In this document: piece by piece, positions 1 through 7,094 of the stretch
Layout of the letters: the number at the start of each line of letters is the position of its first letter
Numbering within the stretch: position 1 is the stretch's first letter
Source: Azohydromonas caseinilytica
GTDB taxonomy: Bacteria > Pseudomonadota > Gammaproteobacteria > Burkholderiales > Burkholderiaceae_C
Direction of reading: 5' to 3'
DNA length: 64,000 bases
Assembly (NCBI RefSeq): GCF_012927045.1
Contig: NZ_JABBFW010000003.1
Location: forward strand, 248,001-312,000
Translations under genes and position numbers: made by a program
The notes under the pieces: model-generated
What the model was told of the DNA's origin: nothing
Seen by the model: only the letters and a program-made list of their open reading frames with translations
Database searches by the model: none

Positions 1-1077
1 CGCTTCAAGCGCTTCAGCGACGACCTGCAGGCCCTGACCGCCATGAAGGGCCAGCCCACGGTGCTGGTGGTGGCGCCGCTGTCGGGCCACCACTCGACGC
101 TGCTGCGCGACACGGTGCGCGCGCTGCTGCACGACCACAAGGTCTACATCACCGACTGGACCGACGCGCGCATGGTGCCCGCCGAGGCCGGCGCGTTCCA
201 CCTCGACGACTACGTGGCCTACGTGCAGGACTTCATCCGCCACATCGGCCCGGACGTCCACGTGATCTCGGTGTGCCAGCCCACGGTGCCGGTGCTGGCT
301 GCGGTGTCGCTGCTGGCCAGCCGCGGCGAGGCCACGCCGCGCACCATGACCATGATGGGCGGCCCCATCGACGCCCGGCGCTCGCCCACGGCCGTGAACA
401 ACCTGGCGATGAACAAGCGCCACGAGTGGTTCGAGAACAACGTGATCTACCGCGTGCCGCCCAACTACCCCGGCGCCGGCCGCCGCGTGTACCCGGGCTT
501 CCTGCAGCACACGGGCTTCGTGGCCATGAACCCCGATCGCCACCTGAGCTCGCACTACGACTACTTCCTCGACCTCATCCGCGGCGACGAGGACAGCGCC
601 GAGGCGCACCGCAAGTTCTACGACGAGTACAACGCCGTGCTGGACATGCCGGCCGACTACTACCTGGAAACCATCAAGACCGTGTTCCAGGACTTCGCGC
701 TGGTCAACGGCACCTGGGTGGTCAACGGCGAGCTGGTCAGGCCGCAGGACATCACCAGCAGCGCGCTGCTGACGATCGAGGGCGAGCTCGACGACATCTC
801 CGGCGCCGGCCAGACCCGCGCCGCGCACGACCTGTGCACCGGCATCCCCAAGGAGCGCCAATTCCACTACGACGTGGAAGGCGCCGGCCACTACGGCATC
901 TTCTCGGGCCGGCGCTGGCGCGAGAAGGTGTACCCGCAGGTGCGCGACTTCATCGCCCGTTACGACGGCGACGCCCCCGCCCAGGCGCAGCAGCCCGCCG
1001 CCATCGCCGACACGTCCGCCGAGCCACTGCCGGCGCCCACGCGCTCCAAGCGCTCCACCACGAAAGCCGGTGCCTGA
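1..1077 (+). CDS. phaZ: Intracellular polyhydroxyalkanoate depolymerase, 5'-truncated by window edge
   Basis: Hydrolyses stored PHA/PHB granules in the cytoplasm. The reading frame is open from base 1 (R-F-K-R-F...), so the N-terminus lies outside; 358 residues are visible of a family length near 400-420. An alpha/beta-hydrolase fold is seen. The nucleophile motif is SVCQP with Cys at visible residue 92, in place of the usual Ser, as is typical of intracellular PhaZ enzymes. A late LDDISGAGQT segment carries the acid and GHYGIFSG carries the catalytic His. The C-terminal 40 residues are Ala/Pro-rich and end in a basic tail. Its stop overlaps the GTG start of rnfB by 8 bp, so the two are probably cotranscribed although functionally unrelated. 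The family call is firm. Confidence 0.9.
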   Translation, partial: RFKRFSDDLQALTAMKGQPTVLVVAPLSGHHSTLLRDTVRALLHDHKVYITDWTDARMVPAEAGAFHLDDYVAYVQDFIRHIGPDVHVISVCQPTVPVLAAVSLLASRGEATPRTMTMMGGPIDARRSPTAVNNLAMNKRHEWFENNVIYRVPPNYPGAGRRVYPGFLQHTGFVAMNPDRHLSSHYDYFLDLIRGDEDSAEAHRKFYDEYNAVLDMPADYYLETIKTVFQDFALVNGTWVVNGELVRPQDITSSALLTIEGELDDISGAGQTRAAHDLCTGIPKERQFHYDVEGAGHYGIFSGRRWREKVYPQVRDFIARYDGDAPAQAQQPAAIADTSAEPLPAPTRSKRSTTKAGA

Positions 1078-1765
1078 AGTTCTGACTGAAACCGGCGCGC
1101 TGCTGCCGCTGCAGGGCCTGGCCGCGGCCATCGACGCGGCCCTGCCGCAGACGCAGTGCACGCGCTGCGGCTACGCCGACTGCCGCGCCTACGCCCAGGC
1201 CGTGGCCGAGGGCACGGCCGCCATCGACCGCTGCCCGCCCGGCGGCGCCGAGGGCGTGCGCCGCCTGGCCGAGCTCACCGGCCAGGCGCCGCGCCCGCTG
1301 GACGCGGCCTGCGGCAGCGAAGGGCCGCGCCAAGTGGCCTTCATCGACGAGGCCTGGTGCATCGGCTGCACGCTGTGCATCAAGGCCTGCCCGGTGGACT
1401 GCATCGCCGGCGCCACCAAGCGCATGCACACCGTCATCGAGAGCGAGTGCACCGGCTGCGCGCTGTGCCTGCTGGCCTGCCCGGTGGACTGCATCGTGAT
1501 GGAGCCCGTGACCACCGCCACCGGCTGGGCCGCCTGGAGCCCGGCGCAGGCCGAGCATGCGCGCCGGCGCTATGCCGCGCACCGCGCCCGCCTGGCGCAG
1601 GCCGAGGAAGACACGCGCGAGCGCCTCATCGCCAGGGCGGAGCTGAAGCTGGCCGACCTGCCCGCCCACAGCCAGCACCAGGACCCGGCCACGCTGGACA
1701 AGAAGCGCGCCGTGATCGAGGCCGCGCTGGCCCGGGCCCGCGCGCAGCGCGCATCCAGGGTGTGA
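1070..1765 (+). CDS. rnfB: RnfB-like iron-sulfur electron-transfer protein
   Basis: 231 residues starting at GTG 1070. An N-terminal 4Fe-4S motif (C30-X2-C33-X4-C38-X16-C55) matches the RnfB/Fes module. Two ferredoxin-type clusters follow: C97-X2-C100-X2-C103-X3-C107 and C127-X2-C130-X2-C133-X3-C137. In classical Rnf/Rsx complexes RnfB has an N-terminal membrane helix; none is present here and no rnfACDGE genes are adjacent. It is therefore probably a soluble ferredoxin-like protein. The C-terminal 80 residues are charged and helical. It lies directly before nth, echoing the rsxABCDGE-nth order of E. coli. The electron partner is unknown. Confidence 0.85.
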   Translation: MPEVLTETGALLPLQGLAAAIDAALPQTQCTRCGYADCRAYAQAVAEGTAAIDRCPPGGAEGVRRLAELTGQAPRPLDAACGSEGPRQVAFIDEAWCIGCTLCIKACPVDCIAGATKRMHTVIESECTGCALCLLACPVDCIVMEPVTTATGWAAWSPAQAEHARRRYAAHRARLAQAEEDTRERLIARAELKLADLPAHSQHQDPATLDKKRAVIEAALARARAQRASRV

Positions 1766-1773
1766 CGAGTCCC

Positions 1774-2409
1774 ATGAACGATCAGGCGGTCGAGCGCCTC
1801 TTTGCCACGCTGCGCGCGGCCAATCCGCAGCCCACCACCGAGCTGGAATTCACCAACGTGTTCGAGCTGCTGGCGGCGGTGCTGCTGTCGGCGCAGTCCA
1901 CCGACGCGGGCGTCAACAAGGCCACGCGGCGGCTGTTCCCCGTGGCCAACACGCCGCGCAAGATGATGGCGCTGGGCATCGAGGGCATCGCCGGCTACAT
2001 CCGCAGCGTGGGCCTGTACCCGACCAAGGCCAAGAACCTCTGGAACACCAGCCGCATCCTGGTGGAGCAGCATGGCGGGCGCGTGCCGCGCAGCCGCGAG
2101 GCGCTGGAGGCCCTGCCCGGCGTGGGACGCAAGACGGCCAACGTGGTGCTCAACGTCGCCTTCGGCGAACCCACCATGGCGGTGGACACGCACATCTTCC
2201 GCGTCGGCAACCGCACCGGGCTGGCGCCCGGGCGCACGCCGCTGGAGGTCGAACAGGGGCTGCTGCGCCGGGTGCCCGAGCCGTACCGCGTCGATGCGCA
2301 CCACTGGCTCATCCTGCATGGCCGCTACGTGTGCCAGGCAAGGCGCCCGCTGTGCGAGCGTTGCGGTGTGACCGACTGCTGCGACTTGTTCCAGAGCGCC
2401 CGGGCCTGA
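1774..2409 (+). CDS. nth: Endonuclease III, DNA glycosylase/AP lyase
   Basis: 211 residues, normal family length. Removes oxidised pyrimidines and cleaves abasic sites in base-excision repair. The helix-hairpin-helix segment LPGVGRKTANVV contains the catalytic Lys120, and VDTHIFRV contains catalytic Asp138. The C-terminal 4Fe-4S cluster ligands are C187-X6-C194-X2-C197-X5-C203. ATG 1774 is chosen because the family begins shortly before the E-F-x-N-x-F-E-L-L helix; the frame is also open far upstream but that part is an rnfB shadow. It starts 8 bp after rnfB, suggesting one transcript. Confidence 0.97.
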   Translation: MNDQAVERLFATLRAANPQPTTELEFTNVFELLAAVLLSAQSTDAGVNKATRRLFPVANTPRKMMALGIEGIAGYIRSVGLYPTKAKNLWNTSRILVEQHGGRVPRSREALEALPGVGRKTANVVLNVAFGEPTMAVDTHIFRVGNRTGLAPGRTPLEVEQGLLRRVPEPYRVDAHHWLILHGRYVCQARRPLCERCGVTDCCDLFQSARA

Positions 2410-2455
2410 GGGTGCTGCCGCCTACAATCCCCGGCCTCGTCCCGCCCTCCGAACC

Positions 2456-2662
2456 ATGCCGACCCTGGAAGAACTTGCCGAGCGCATCGAGCTGCTTGCG
2501 CGCCGACATGAGCAGCTCCAGCACGCCCATGCCGAGCTGCAACGCCAGCATGCCGAGCTCAGCACCGAGCGCGACCAGTTGCGCTCCCGCCTGAACGCCG
2601 CGCGTTCGCGCATCGATGTCCTCATCGAGCGGATCTCCGCCACCGACACCCGCCAGGGTTGA
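2456..2662 (+). CDS. Short coiled-coil protein, zapA-associated
   Basis: 68 residues, almost entirely heptad-patterned and rich in Glu, Arg, Gln and Leu, with repeated Q-x-A-E-L units. This is a coiled coil of the type commonly found just upstream of zapA in beta- and gammaproteobacteria (TIGR02449/DUF904-like). A TACAAT box at 2423-2428 could be a -10 element for it. It is followed 26 bp later by zapA, so a role in the Z-ring region is a reasonable guess from context only. No enzyme motif is present. Confidence 0.75.
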   Translation: MPTLEELAERIELLARRHEQLQHAHAELQRQHAELSTERDQLRSRLNAARSRIDVLIERISATDTRQG

Positions 2663-2688
2663 TCCCGCCGCTGCCGCGCCCCGAACCC

Positions 2689-3018
2689 ATGAAACAGCTC
2701 GAAGTCACCATCCTCGGCCAGAGCTACCTGCTGGGCTGCCCCGACGGCGGCGAGCAGGCGCTGCAGGCTGCCGTTGCCCAGGTGGACCGCGAGATGACGG
2801 CCATCCGCGATGCCGGCCGCATCAAGGCGCGCGAGCGCATTGCCGTGCTGGCCGCGCTCAACCTGGCCTACCAGCTGGTGCAGCGCCCGGCACAGGCGCC
2901 GAGCCCGGCACCGGCCGCGCCGGCCGGTGACAGCGCCACGGCCGCGCAGTTGCAGGCGCTCATCGACCGCATCGACCGCGCGCTGGAGGCGGACGAAGCG
3001 GTTTCGCGCACGACTTGA
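2689..3018 (+). CDS. zapA: Cell division protein ZapA
   Basis: 109 residues. ZapA bundles FtsZ protofilaments at the septum. The N-terminal K-Q-L-E-V-T-I-L-G-Q-S-Y strand and the DREM...RIKARERIAVLAALNLAYQL helix match the family; the C-terminal helix is the dimerising coiled coil, interrupted by an Ala/Pro insert at about residues 70-82. ATG 2689 is preferred over an in-frame TTG at 2659 because the conserved domain begins immediately after it. The downstream 6S RNA gene confirms the usual zapA-ssrS order. Confidence 0.93.
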   Translation: MKQLEVTILGQSYLLGCPDGGEQALQAAVAQVDREMTAIRDAGRIKARERIAVLAALNLAYQLVQRPAQAPSPAPAAPAGDSATAAQLQALIDRIDRALEADEAVSRTT

Positions 3019-3069
3019 CAGGGTTGATGCGCGGCCTCCTCCGAAGCTGGTGGAGGCAGGGCGTAAAAT

Positions 3070-3252
3070 CCACCTCGTCCGCCGCGTTCGCGTGGGTTCT
3101 ATATTTCCTTGAACCGATGCTCTCGCGAGCAAGGGCCTGGAAAATTGCTGGATGGGCGCGATCGTCTCGCGTCAGACGAACCCGAAGTCCTGCTGACCGG
3201 ACCCACCTGAATCCCCTGGGTTCAGGAATGCGGCCCACGGCTCGCGGTGGAC
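3070..3252 (+). ncRNA. ssrS: 6S RNA
   Basis: 6S RNA mimics an open promoter and sequesters sigma-70 RNA polymerase. The ends pair: CCACC near 3070 with GGTGG at 3246-3250, and GTGGGTTC (about 3100) with GGACCCAC (about 3207). The 3' side of the central bubble carries the diagnostic hairpin CCTGAA-(9 nt)-TTCAGG, following ACCCA, as in the E. coli 6S segment ACCUUGAACC...GGUUCAAGG. The 5' side has a TTCGCGTGGG block like the E. coli UUCGCAAGCGGG block. A TAAAAT box at 3064-3069 is a plausible -10. Position directly after zapA is the conserved location. Both ends are approximate (within about 10 nt). Confidence 0.85.
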
Positions 3253-3367
3253 ACCCCTTCTTCTCTCCTCACACGGGTTCAGCCCTTGCGGCAGCTGGTG
3301 CGGTTCCGGCCAGTGCAGCGCCTGCTTGCGCGTTGCCGCGGCCAAGCCCGTTGGTTTCCTCTGCACC

Positions 3368-4177
3368 ATGGACCTGACTCTCGCGGCCGAGCTGCTGCTG
3401 CTGGGCTGCTGCACCGGCTTTCTGGCCGGATTGCTGGGCATCGGCGGCGGCATGCTGCTGGTGCCCTTCCTGAGCTTCATCCTGTCGCATCGCGGCGTGC
3501 CGTCGGACATGGCGGTGAAGATGGCGATCGCCACGTCCATGACCACCATCGTGTTCACCTCGCTGTCGAGCGTGCGCGCGCACCACAAGCGCGGCGCGGT
3601 GCGCTGGCCCCTGGTGCGCAACATGGCGCCGGGCATCGTGCTGGGCGGCATGCTGGCCGGCGCGGGCGCCTTCGCCCTCATCAAGGGGCAGGCGCTGGCG
3701 CTGTTCTTCGCGGCCTTCGTCGCCTTCTCGGCCACGCAGATGCTGCGCGCGCGCGCGCCGCACCCCGACCGTGACATGCCGGGCCGGCTCGGCCAGGCCG
3801 CCGCGGGCAGCGGCATCGGCTTCCTCTCCGGCCTGGTGGGCGCGGGCGGGGGCTTCGTGTCGGTGCCCTTCATGACGCGCTGCAACGTGCCCATCCACCA
3901 GGCGGTGGCCACCAGCGCGGCGCTGGGCTTTCCGATCGCGCTGGCCAACACGGCCGGCTATCTCATCGGCGGCATCGGCCTGACGCCGGCACTGCCCGGC
4001 GCGGTGGGCTACCTGTACCTGCCGGCGCTGGGCGTCATCGCGGCCGCCAGCGTGATGCTGGCCCCGCTGGGCGCGCGCACCGCGCACGCGCTGGACGTGC
4101 GCCAGCTCAAGCGCGCCTTCGCCGTGCTGCTGTACCTGCTGGCCGCCTACATGCTCTACAAGGGCCTGCAGGGCTGA
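3368..4177 (+). CDS. TSUP-family (TauE/SafE) membrane exporter
   Basis: 269 residues with about eight hydrophobic segments. The two homologous halves each carry the glycine-rich signature: GLLGIGGGMLLVPF near residue 22 and GLVGAGGGFVSVPF near residue 156. This family moves sulfite, organosulfonates or related anions across the inner membrane; the substrate cannot be read from sequence. ATG 3368 is chosen because the first membrane segment begins right after it; the frame extends upstream to 3326 without added conserved sequence. No sulfur-metabolism genes adjoin. Confidence 0.88.
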   Translation: MDLTLAAELLLLGCCTGFLAGLLGIGGGMLLVPFLSFILSHRGVPSDMAVKMAIATSMTTIVFTSLSSVRAHHKRGAVRWPLVRNMAPGIVLGGMLAGAGAFALIKGQALALFFAAFVAFSATQMLRARAPHPDRDMPGRLGQAAAGSGIGFLSGLVGAGGGFVSVPFMTRCNVPIHQAVATSAALGFPIALANTAGYLIGGIGLTPALPGAVGYLYLPALGVIAAASVMLAPLGARTAHALDVRQLKRAFAVLLYLLAAYMLYKGLQG

Positions 4178-4258
4178 GGACGCGGGCCATGCCGGTGCGG
4201 ACGCAACCGCCCCGGCACGCCGGCACGCCGGCACAGGCCGCGCGCCACGCGCGGCGGC

Positions 4259-5284
4259 TCAGCGCCTGGGCTCGAACGGCACGCGCGCCAGCACGGCCTG
4301 ATTGCCCCCGCGCTGCTGCGCCTCGGCCAGCGCCGCCTCGCAGGCCGCCACCAGCGCGCCGCCCTCCGGGGCGGTGTGCGGACAGCTCGCCACGCCCATG
4401 GAAACCGTAAAGCGCAGCTCCTGGCCCGCGCTGACCACGATCTGCGCCGCGCACTCGCGCCGCAGCTGCTCCATGCGGCCGTAGGCCAGCGCCAGCCCCA
4501 TGTTGGACATCAGCACCGCGAAGCGCTGGCCGTCGAGGCGGCAGGTCGAATCCGCCGCCCGGGTGTTGCCGCGCAGCAGCCGCGCCAGCGCCGCGCGCAC
4601 GCTGGCCAGCGCCGGCTCGTCCCAGGAGCGCGTGCCGGGCGGGTCCAGCGCCACCCACACCAGCGCGAACTCGCGCTGCTCCTGCCTGAAGGCGCTCAGC
4701 GCGCGCTCCAGCTGCTCGTCGAAGTAGGCGCGCAGGTGCAGCCCGGTGCTCCGGTCCAGCGCGCCGCTGTTCATGCCCTGGCGCGAGAGCTCGTCATTCA
4801 GGCGCTGCTGCTGCTCCAGCTGCTGCAGCAGCTCGCGCAGCCGCTGCTGATCGCGGCGCCGCGGCGCCAGGTCGGTCCAGAGGCTGCACAGCAGCCGCCG
4901 CCCATCGGGCAGCAGCAGGATTTCGCGCCAGACGCTGAACTCGTGCTGCTCGCCGCGCCACTCGAAGCGGTGCTCGCTGTGCAGCGGCTTGTCCGGCGGC
5001 AGCTGCAGCGCGTGCGTCTCGGCGGCGCGCAGCGGCGCCGGCAGCGGCGGGTCCAGCGCCGCATCGCCCTGCGCCAGCAGCTCGGCCCAGTCGCAGCGCA
5101 GCCACTGGGCCATGGCCTCGTTGACGTGCACGTAGGCGCCGCTGTTGACGTCCTTGACCGCCAGCAGCGTGCCCTGGCGCGACAGCCAGGCCGGCAGCAG
5201 CCGGCCCAGCTCGGCGGCCAGGGCCGTGTCGGCCGGTGCGGGAGCGCCGGGCGTGGCGGCGAGTGAGGAAGGTTCAATGTCCAT
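4259..5284 (-). CDS. PAS-GGDEF domain protein with degenerate cyclase motif
   Basis: 341 residues, no signal peptide or membrane segment. A PAS-like region (about 30-140) contains VKDVNSGAYVHVNEAM and is followed by a Gln-rich coiled coil (about 145-175). A GGDEF-fold domain fills the C-terminal half (about 180-335), including DRSTGLHLRAYFDEQL and FTVSMGVASC. The active-site GGDEF is replaced by DGQRF (in R-L-D-G-Q-R-F-A-V-L), so diguanylate cyclase activity is unlikely. It may be a GTP- or c-di-GMP-sensing or partner protein (inference). It points away from the ANTAR regulator and is separated from it by an inverted repeat. Confidence 0.8.
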   Translation of the reverse strand: MDIEPSSLAATPGAPAPADTALAAELGRLLPAWLSRQGTLLAVKDVNSGAYVHVNEAMAQWLRCDWAELLAQGDAALDPPLPAPLRAAETHALQLPPDKPLHSEHRFEWRGEQHEFSVWREILLLPDGRRLLCSLWTDLAPRRRDQQRLRELLQQLEQQQRLNDELSRQGMNSGALDRSTGLHLRAYFDEQLERALSAFRQEQREFALVWVALDPPGTRSWDEPALASVRAALARLLRGNTRAADSTCRLDGQRFAVLMSNMGLALAYGRMEQLRRECAAQIVVSAGQELRFTVSMGVASCPHTAPEGGALVAACEAALAEAQQRGGNQAVLARVPFEPRR

Positions 5285-5376
5285 GCGGGATCGGATCGGG
5301 ACGCCGTCGATGCAGCGAGGGTACGCCGTGGCGACGGGGTTTCATTCCAGGTCGTCGTTCGCCCTGAAAAAACCTC

Positions 5377-5456
5377 GTCACACCTGCGTAGGCGGGTGTC
5401 CACGAACTCCGGGCTGCATCCCGGCCCGCGTGGATGCCCGCCTGTGCGGACATGAC
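5377..5456. repeat. Imperfect inverted repeat of the GTCAT...AGGCGGG...TCCACG type
   Basis: The left arm GTCACACC-TGCG-TAGGCGGG-TGTCCACG is mirrored on the right by CGTGGATGCCCGCCTGTGCGGACATGAC, with a CCGGG/CCCGG inner stem. It resembles the dispersed intergenic palindromes common in Burkholderiales (consensus like GTCATTCCCGCGAAGGCGGG). It differs from the CCGTTCG family found elsewhere in this window. It lies between two minus-strand genes and could act as a terminator or REP element. Confidence 0.65.
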
Positions 5457-5491
5457 ACAGAAATATTTCAGCTTCGATGGAGAAAGCCGAA

Positions 5492-6817
5492 TCAGTCGAA
5501 GAGCTGCTGCGCGCTGCGCTCGTAGTCGCTGGTGAGCTCCTCGAAGCGGGCCAGCAGCGCCTCGGCCGCAAGCGCCAGCTGGCGGCGTCCGGTCGGGTGC
5601 CCGGCCTCGCGCACGCCCTGCTGCATGCGCAGCCACTCGCGCGCGGCGGCATCCAGCGCGATGCGGATGGCCGGCGAGCTCAGCGGCAGCTGCTGCAGCC
5701 GCTGCAGCGCCTGGTCGAACTCGCGCGCCGTGGCCGCGGCCTGCGACAGCGCCTGCGCGCCTTCGGATGTGTCCAGCAGCGCCCCCATCAGCACCTGCTT
5801 GAGCAGGCGCTGGCCCAGCATGCGCTGGCGCCCGGCCAGGTTCACCGCGGACAGGGTCTGCAGCGCGCTGTTGGCTTCCAGCGCGCGCGTGAGCCGTTCG
5901 GCCGCCCCGAGCAGCGCCTCGGCCGCGGTGTCGAGCGCACCCAGGTCGGGGAGCTGCGGCGCGGCATCGAGTGAGCGCTCCAGCAGAGTCCAGGCCGACT
6001 GCAGCGGCTGCAGCAGGTCGCCCAGCGTGGCCTGCGACAGCGTGCGGTCCAGGTGCTCCAGGTTGCGCTGCGCCTGCTGGCGCGCGGCGGCCTGGGCCGC
6101 GGCGGCTTCGAAATCGGGCGCGGGCGCCAGCCGCAGCGCCTGCAGCGCCACCAGGCGCTGCGACAGCATGCGCAGCTGCCCGGCACGATTGATGGCCTCG
6201 GCATCGCGCGCCGCGTCGATGAGATGCTGCGACAGCCGCCCGACGCGCAGCTTGCCCTGCATGGCCGCGCCGCGCAGGCGGCGGAAGGCCTCGTCCTCCG
6301 ACAGCCCGTGCGAGCGCATCAGGATGCCCTTGGCCCGGTCCACCAGCTTGCGCTCCTCCAGCCGCTGCTGCGCCTCGTCGCGCTCGCCGCGCAGGCGCTG
6401 CTCATGCTCGAAGCGCGTGCGCGCGAGCTGCAGCAGCGCGCGCAGCCGCGTCGGCGCGTAGCCGTGCACCACCCAGCCCGCCACGCCCAGCGCCAGCGCG
6501 CGCTGCGCGCCCTCCACGCTGGCATCGGCGGTGAACACCAGCACCGGCATGGGCTGCGTGCGCGCCAGCAGCTCCAGGGCCTCGAACAAGCCGCCTTGCG
6601 CCGGCTGCGGCTCCCAGCACACGACCACGTCCGGTGCACAACGCAGGGCCTGCTGCACCAGCTTGTCGCACTCGCAGGCACCAAGGACGTGAATGCCGGC
6701 GGCCTGGAGCTCTTCGGACAGCGGCGGCGCGGAGGTGCCGGGGGCGCAGACGACGAGGGCGGAAGTCATGGAGCGGGCCGGCGCAGCGGCCGGGCGGCTA
6801 GAGGAGGAAGACAGCAT
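5492..6817 (-). CDS. Nitrate-responsive ANTAR antiterminator: pseudo-receiver, ANTAR and tandem PilJ/NarX-like sensor motifs
   Basis: 441 residues from ATG 6817, which has a GGAG 10 nt upstream; ATG 6769 (425 residues) is an alternative. Numbering from 6769: a receiver-like domain (1-120) with PDVVVCWEP where the phospho-Asp should be and His instead of the conserved Lys, so not a normal phosphoacceptor. Next is an ANTAR RNA-binding domain (138-188, ERKLVDRAKGILM...GLSEDEAFRRLR). Then come two PilJ-type helical units, each starting with a P-box-like motif: INRAGQLRMLSQRL (193-206) and VNLAGRQRMLGQRL (309-322). These resemble the nitrate-binding P-box of NarX/NarQ. It is divergent from narK, whose leader carries ANTAR-type hairpins. 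I infer that nitrate or nitrite binding drives antitermination. Confidence 0.85.
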   Translation of the reverse strand: MLSSSSSRPAAAPARSMTSALVVCAPGTSAPPLSEELQAAGIHVLGACECDKLVQQALRCAPDVVVCWEPQPAQGGLFEALELLARTQPMPVLVFTADASVEGAQRALALGVAGWVVHGYAPTRLRALLQLARTRFEHEQRLRGERDEAQQRLEERKLVDRAKGILMRSHGLSEDEAFRRLRGAAMQGKLRVGRLSQHLIDAARDAEAINRAGQLRMLSQRLVALQALRLAPAPDFEAAAAQAAARQQAQRNLEHLDRTLSQATLGDLLQPLQSAWTLLERSLDAAPQLPDLGALDTAAEALLGAAERLTRALEANSALQTLSAVNLAGRQRMLGQRLLKQVLMGALLDTSEGAQALSQAAATAREFDQALQRLQQLPLSSPAIRIALDAAAREWLRMQQGVREAGHPTGRRQLALAAEALLARFEELTSDYERSAQQLFD

Positions 6818-6884
6818 GGGAAAGGCTCCGCAAGCTTCGGGCCGCCCGCAGGCAGCCGGGCCTGCGCCGACCCGGCTCTCGGGG

Positions 6885-6901
6885 TTGGCACGGATGGTGC
6901 A
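6885..6901 (+). promoter_or_regulatory. Sigma-54 (RpoN) promoter for narK
   Basis: TTGGCACGGATGGTGCA matches YTGGCACG-N4-TTGCW with one mismatch. The GG (6887-6888) and GC (6899-6900) doublets have the required 10-nt spacing. The predicted start is near 6911, at the 5' edge of the first leader hairpin, giving an untranslated leader of about 197 nt. A sigma-54 promoter fits NtrC-type control of nitrate assimilation. No clear NtrC site was identified upstream. Confidence 0.72.
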
Positions 6902-6910
6902 GAAAGGCCG

Positions 6911-6978
6911 CCGGGCGCACCGCTGCGCCCGGACCGCCGGCCCCGCACGCCCGGTCCTGGCCACAGCGTCGTGACCAG
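6911..6978 (+). promoter_or_regulatory. Tandem hexaloop stem-loops, ANTAR-type RNA target
   Basis: Hairpin 1 (6911-6932): CCGGGCGC / GCGCCCGG, perfect 8-bp stem, loop ACCGCT at 6919-6924. Hairpin 2 (6957-6978): CTGGCCAC / GTGACCAG, 8 positions with one C-A mismatch, loop AGCGTC at 6965-6970. Both hexaloops have A at position 1 and G at position 4, the known signature of RNAs bound by ANTAR proteins. They lie in the narK leader, facing the divergent ANTAR gene. An alternative pairing GGACCG (6931-6936) / CGGTCC (6952-6957) would compete with both hairpins and could form part of the switch. Confidence 0.7.
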
Positions 6979-6996
6979 CATGTGCCTCCGTTGCCC

Positions 6997-7013
6997 GCGC
7001 CCGCCGCGGGCGC
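6997..7013 (+). promoter_or_regulatory. GC-rich hairpin in narK leader, candidate attenuator
   Basis: GCGCCC-GCCGC-GGGCGC forms a very stable stem 19 nt after ANTAR hairpin 2 and before the ribosome-binding sites. No U-run follows, so it is not a textbook intrinsic terminator. It could pause polymerase or fold with flanking CCAG/CTGG segments to mask the GGAG at 7030-7033. Confidence 0.45.
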
Positions 7014-7040
7014 CCAGCAGTACCCCCCTGGAGAAGCCAC

Positions 7041-7094
7041 ATGAGACCGCTGTCGTCATCTGCCTTCACGTCCTCCCGCCTCACGCGCCGCTGA
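7041..7094 (+). CDS. Possible 17-residue leader peptide upstream of narK
   Basis: ATG at 7041 with a GGAG Shine-Dalgarno at 7030-7033 (7-nt spacer) opens a frame encoding M-R-P-L-S-S-S-A-F-T-S-S-R-L-T-R-R and stopping at 7092-7094. The narK ATG is 13 nt downstream in another frame and has no good ribosome-binding site of its own. Translation of this small frame may feed narK by reinitiation. It might instead be chance; only the well-placed ribosome-binding site supports it. Confidence 0.4.
   Translation: MRPLSSSAFTSSRLTRR

Noticed and set aside
2423-2428. TACAAT boxes before several genes (also 57443-57448)
   Set aside because: Plausible -10 elements but no matching -35 at normal spacing; mentioned in gene notes only.
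3034-3057. GCCTCC...GGAGGC hairpin between zapA and 6S RNA
   Set aside because: Loop of 12 nt and no T-run; too weak to call a terminator, though it may separate zapA from the 6S promoter.
4206-4245. Tandem CGGCACGC units between the TSUP and GGDEF genes
   Set aside because: Only about three short units in a convergent 81-bp gap; not a CRISPR or VNTR of note, possibly part of a weak terminator.
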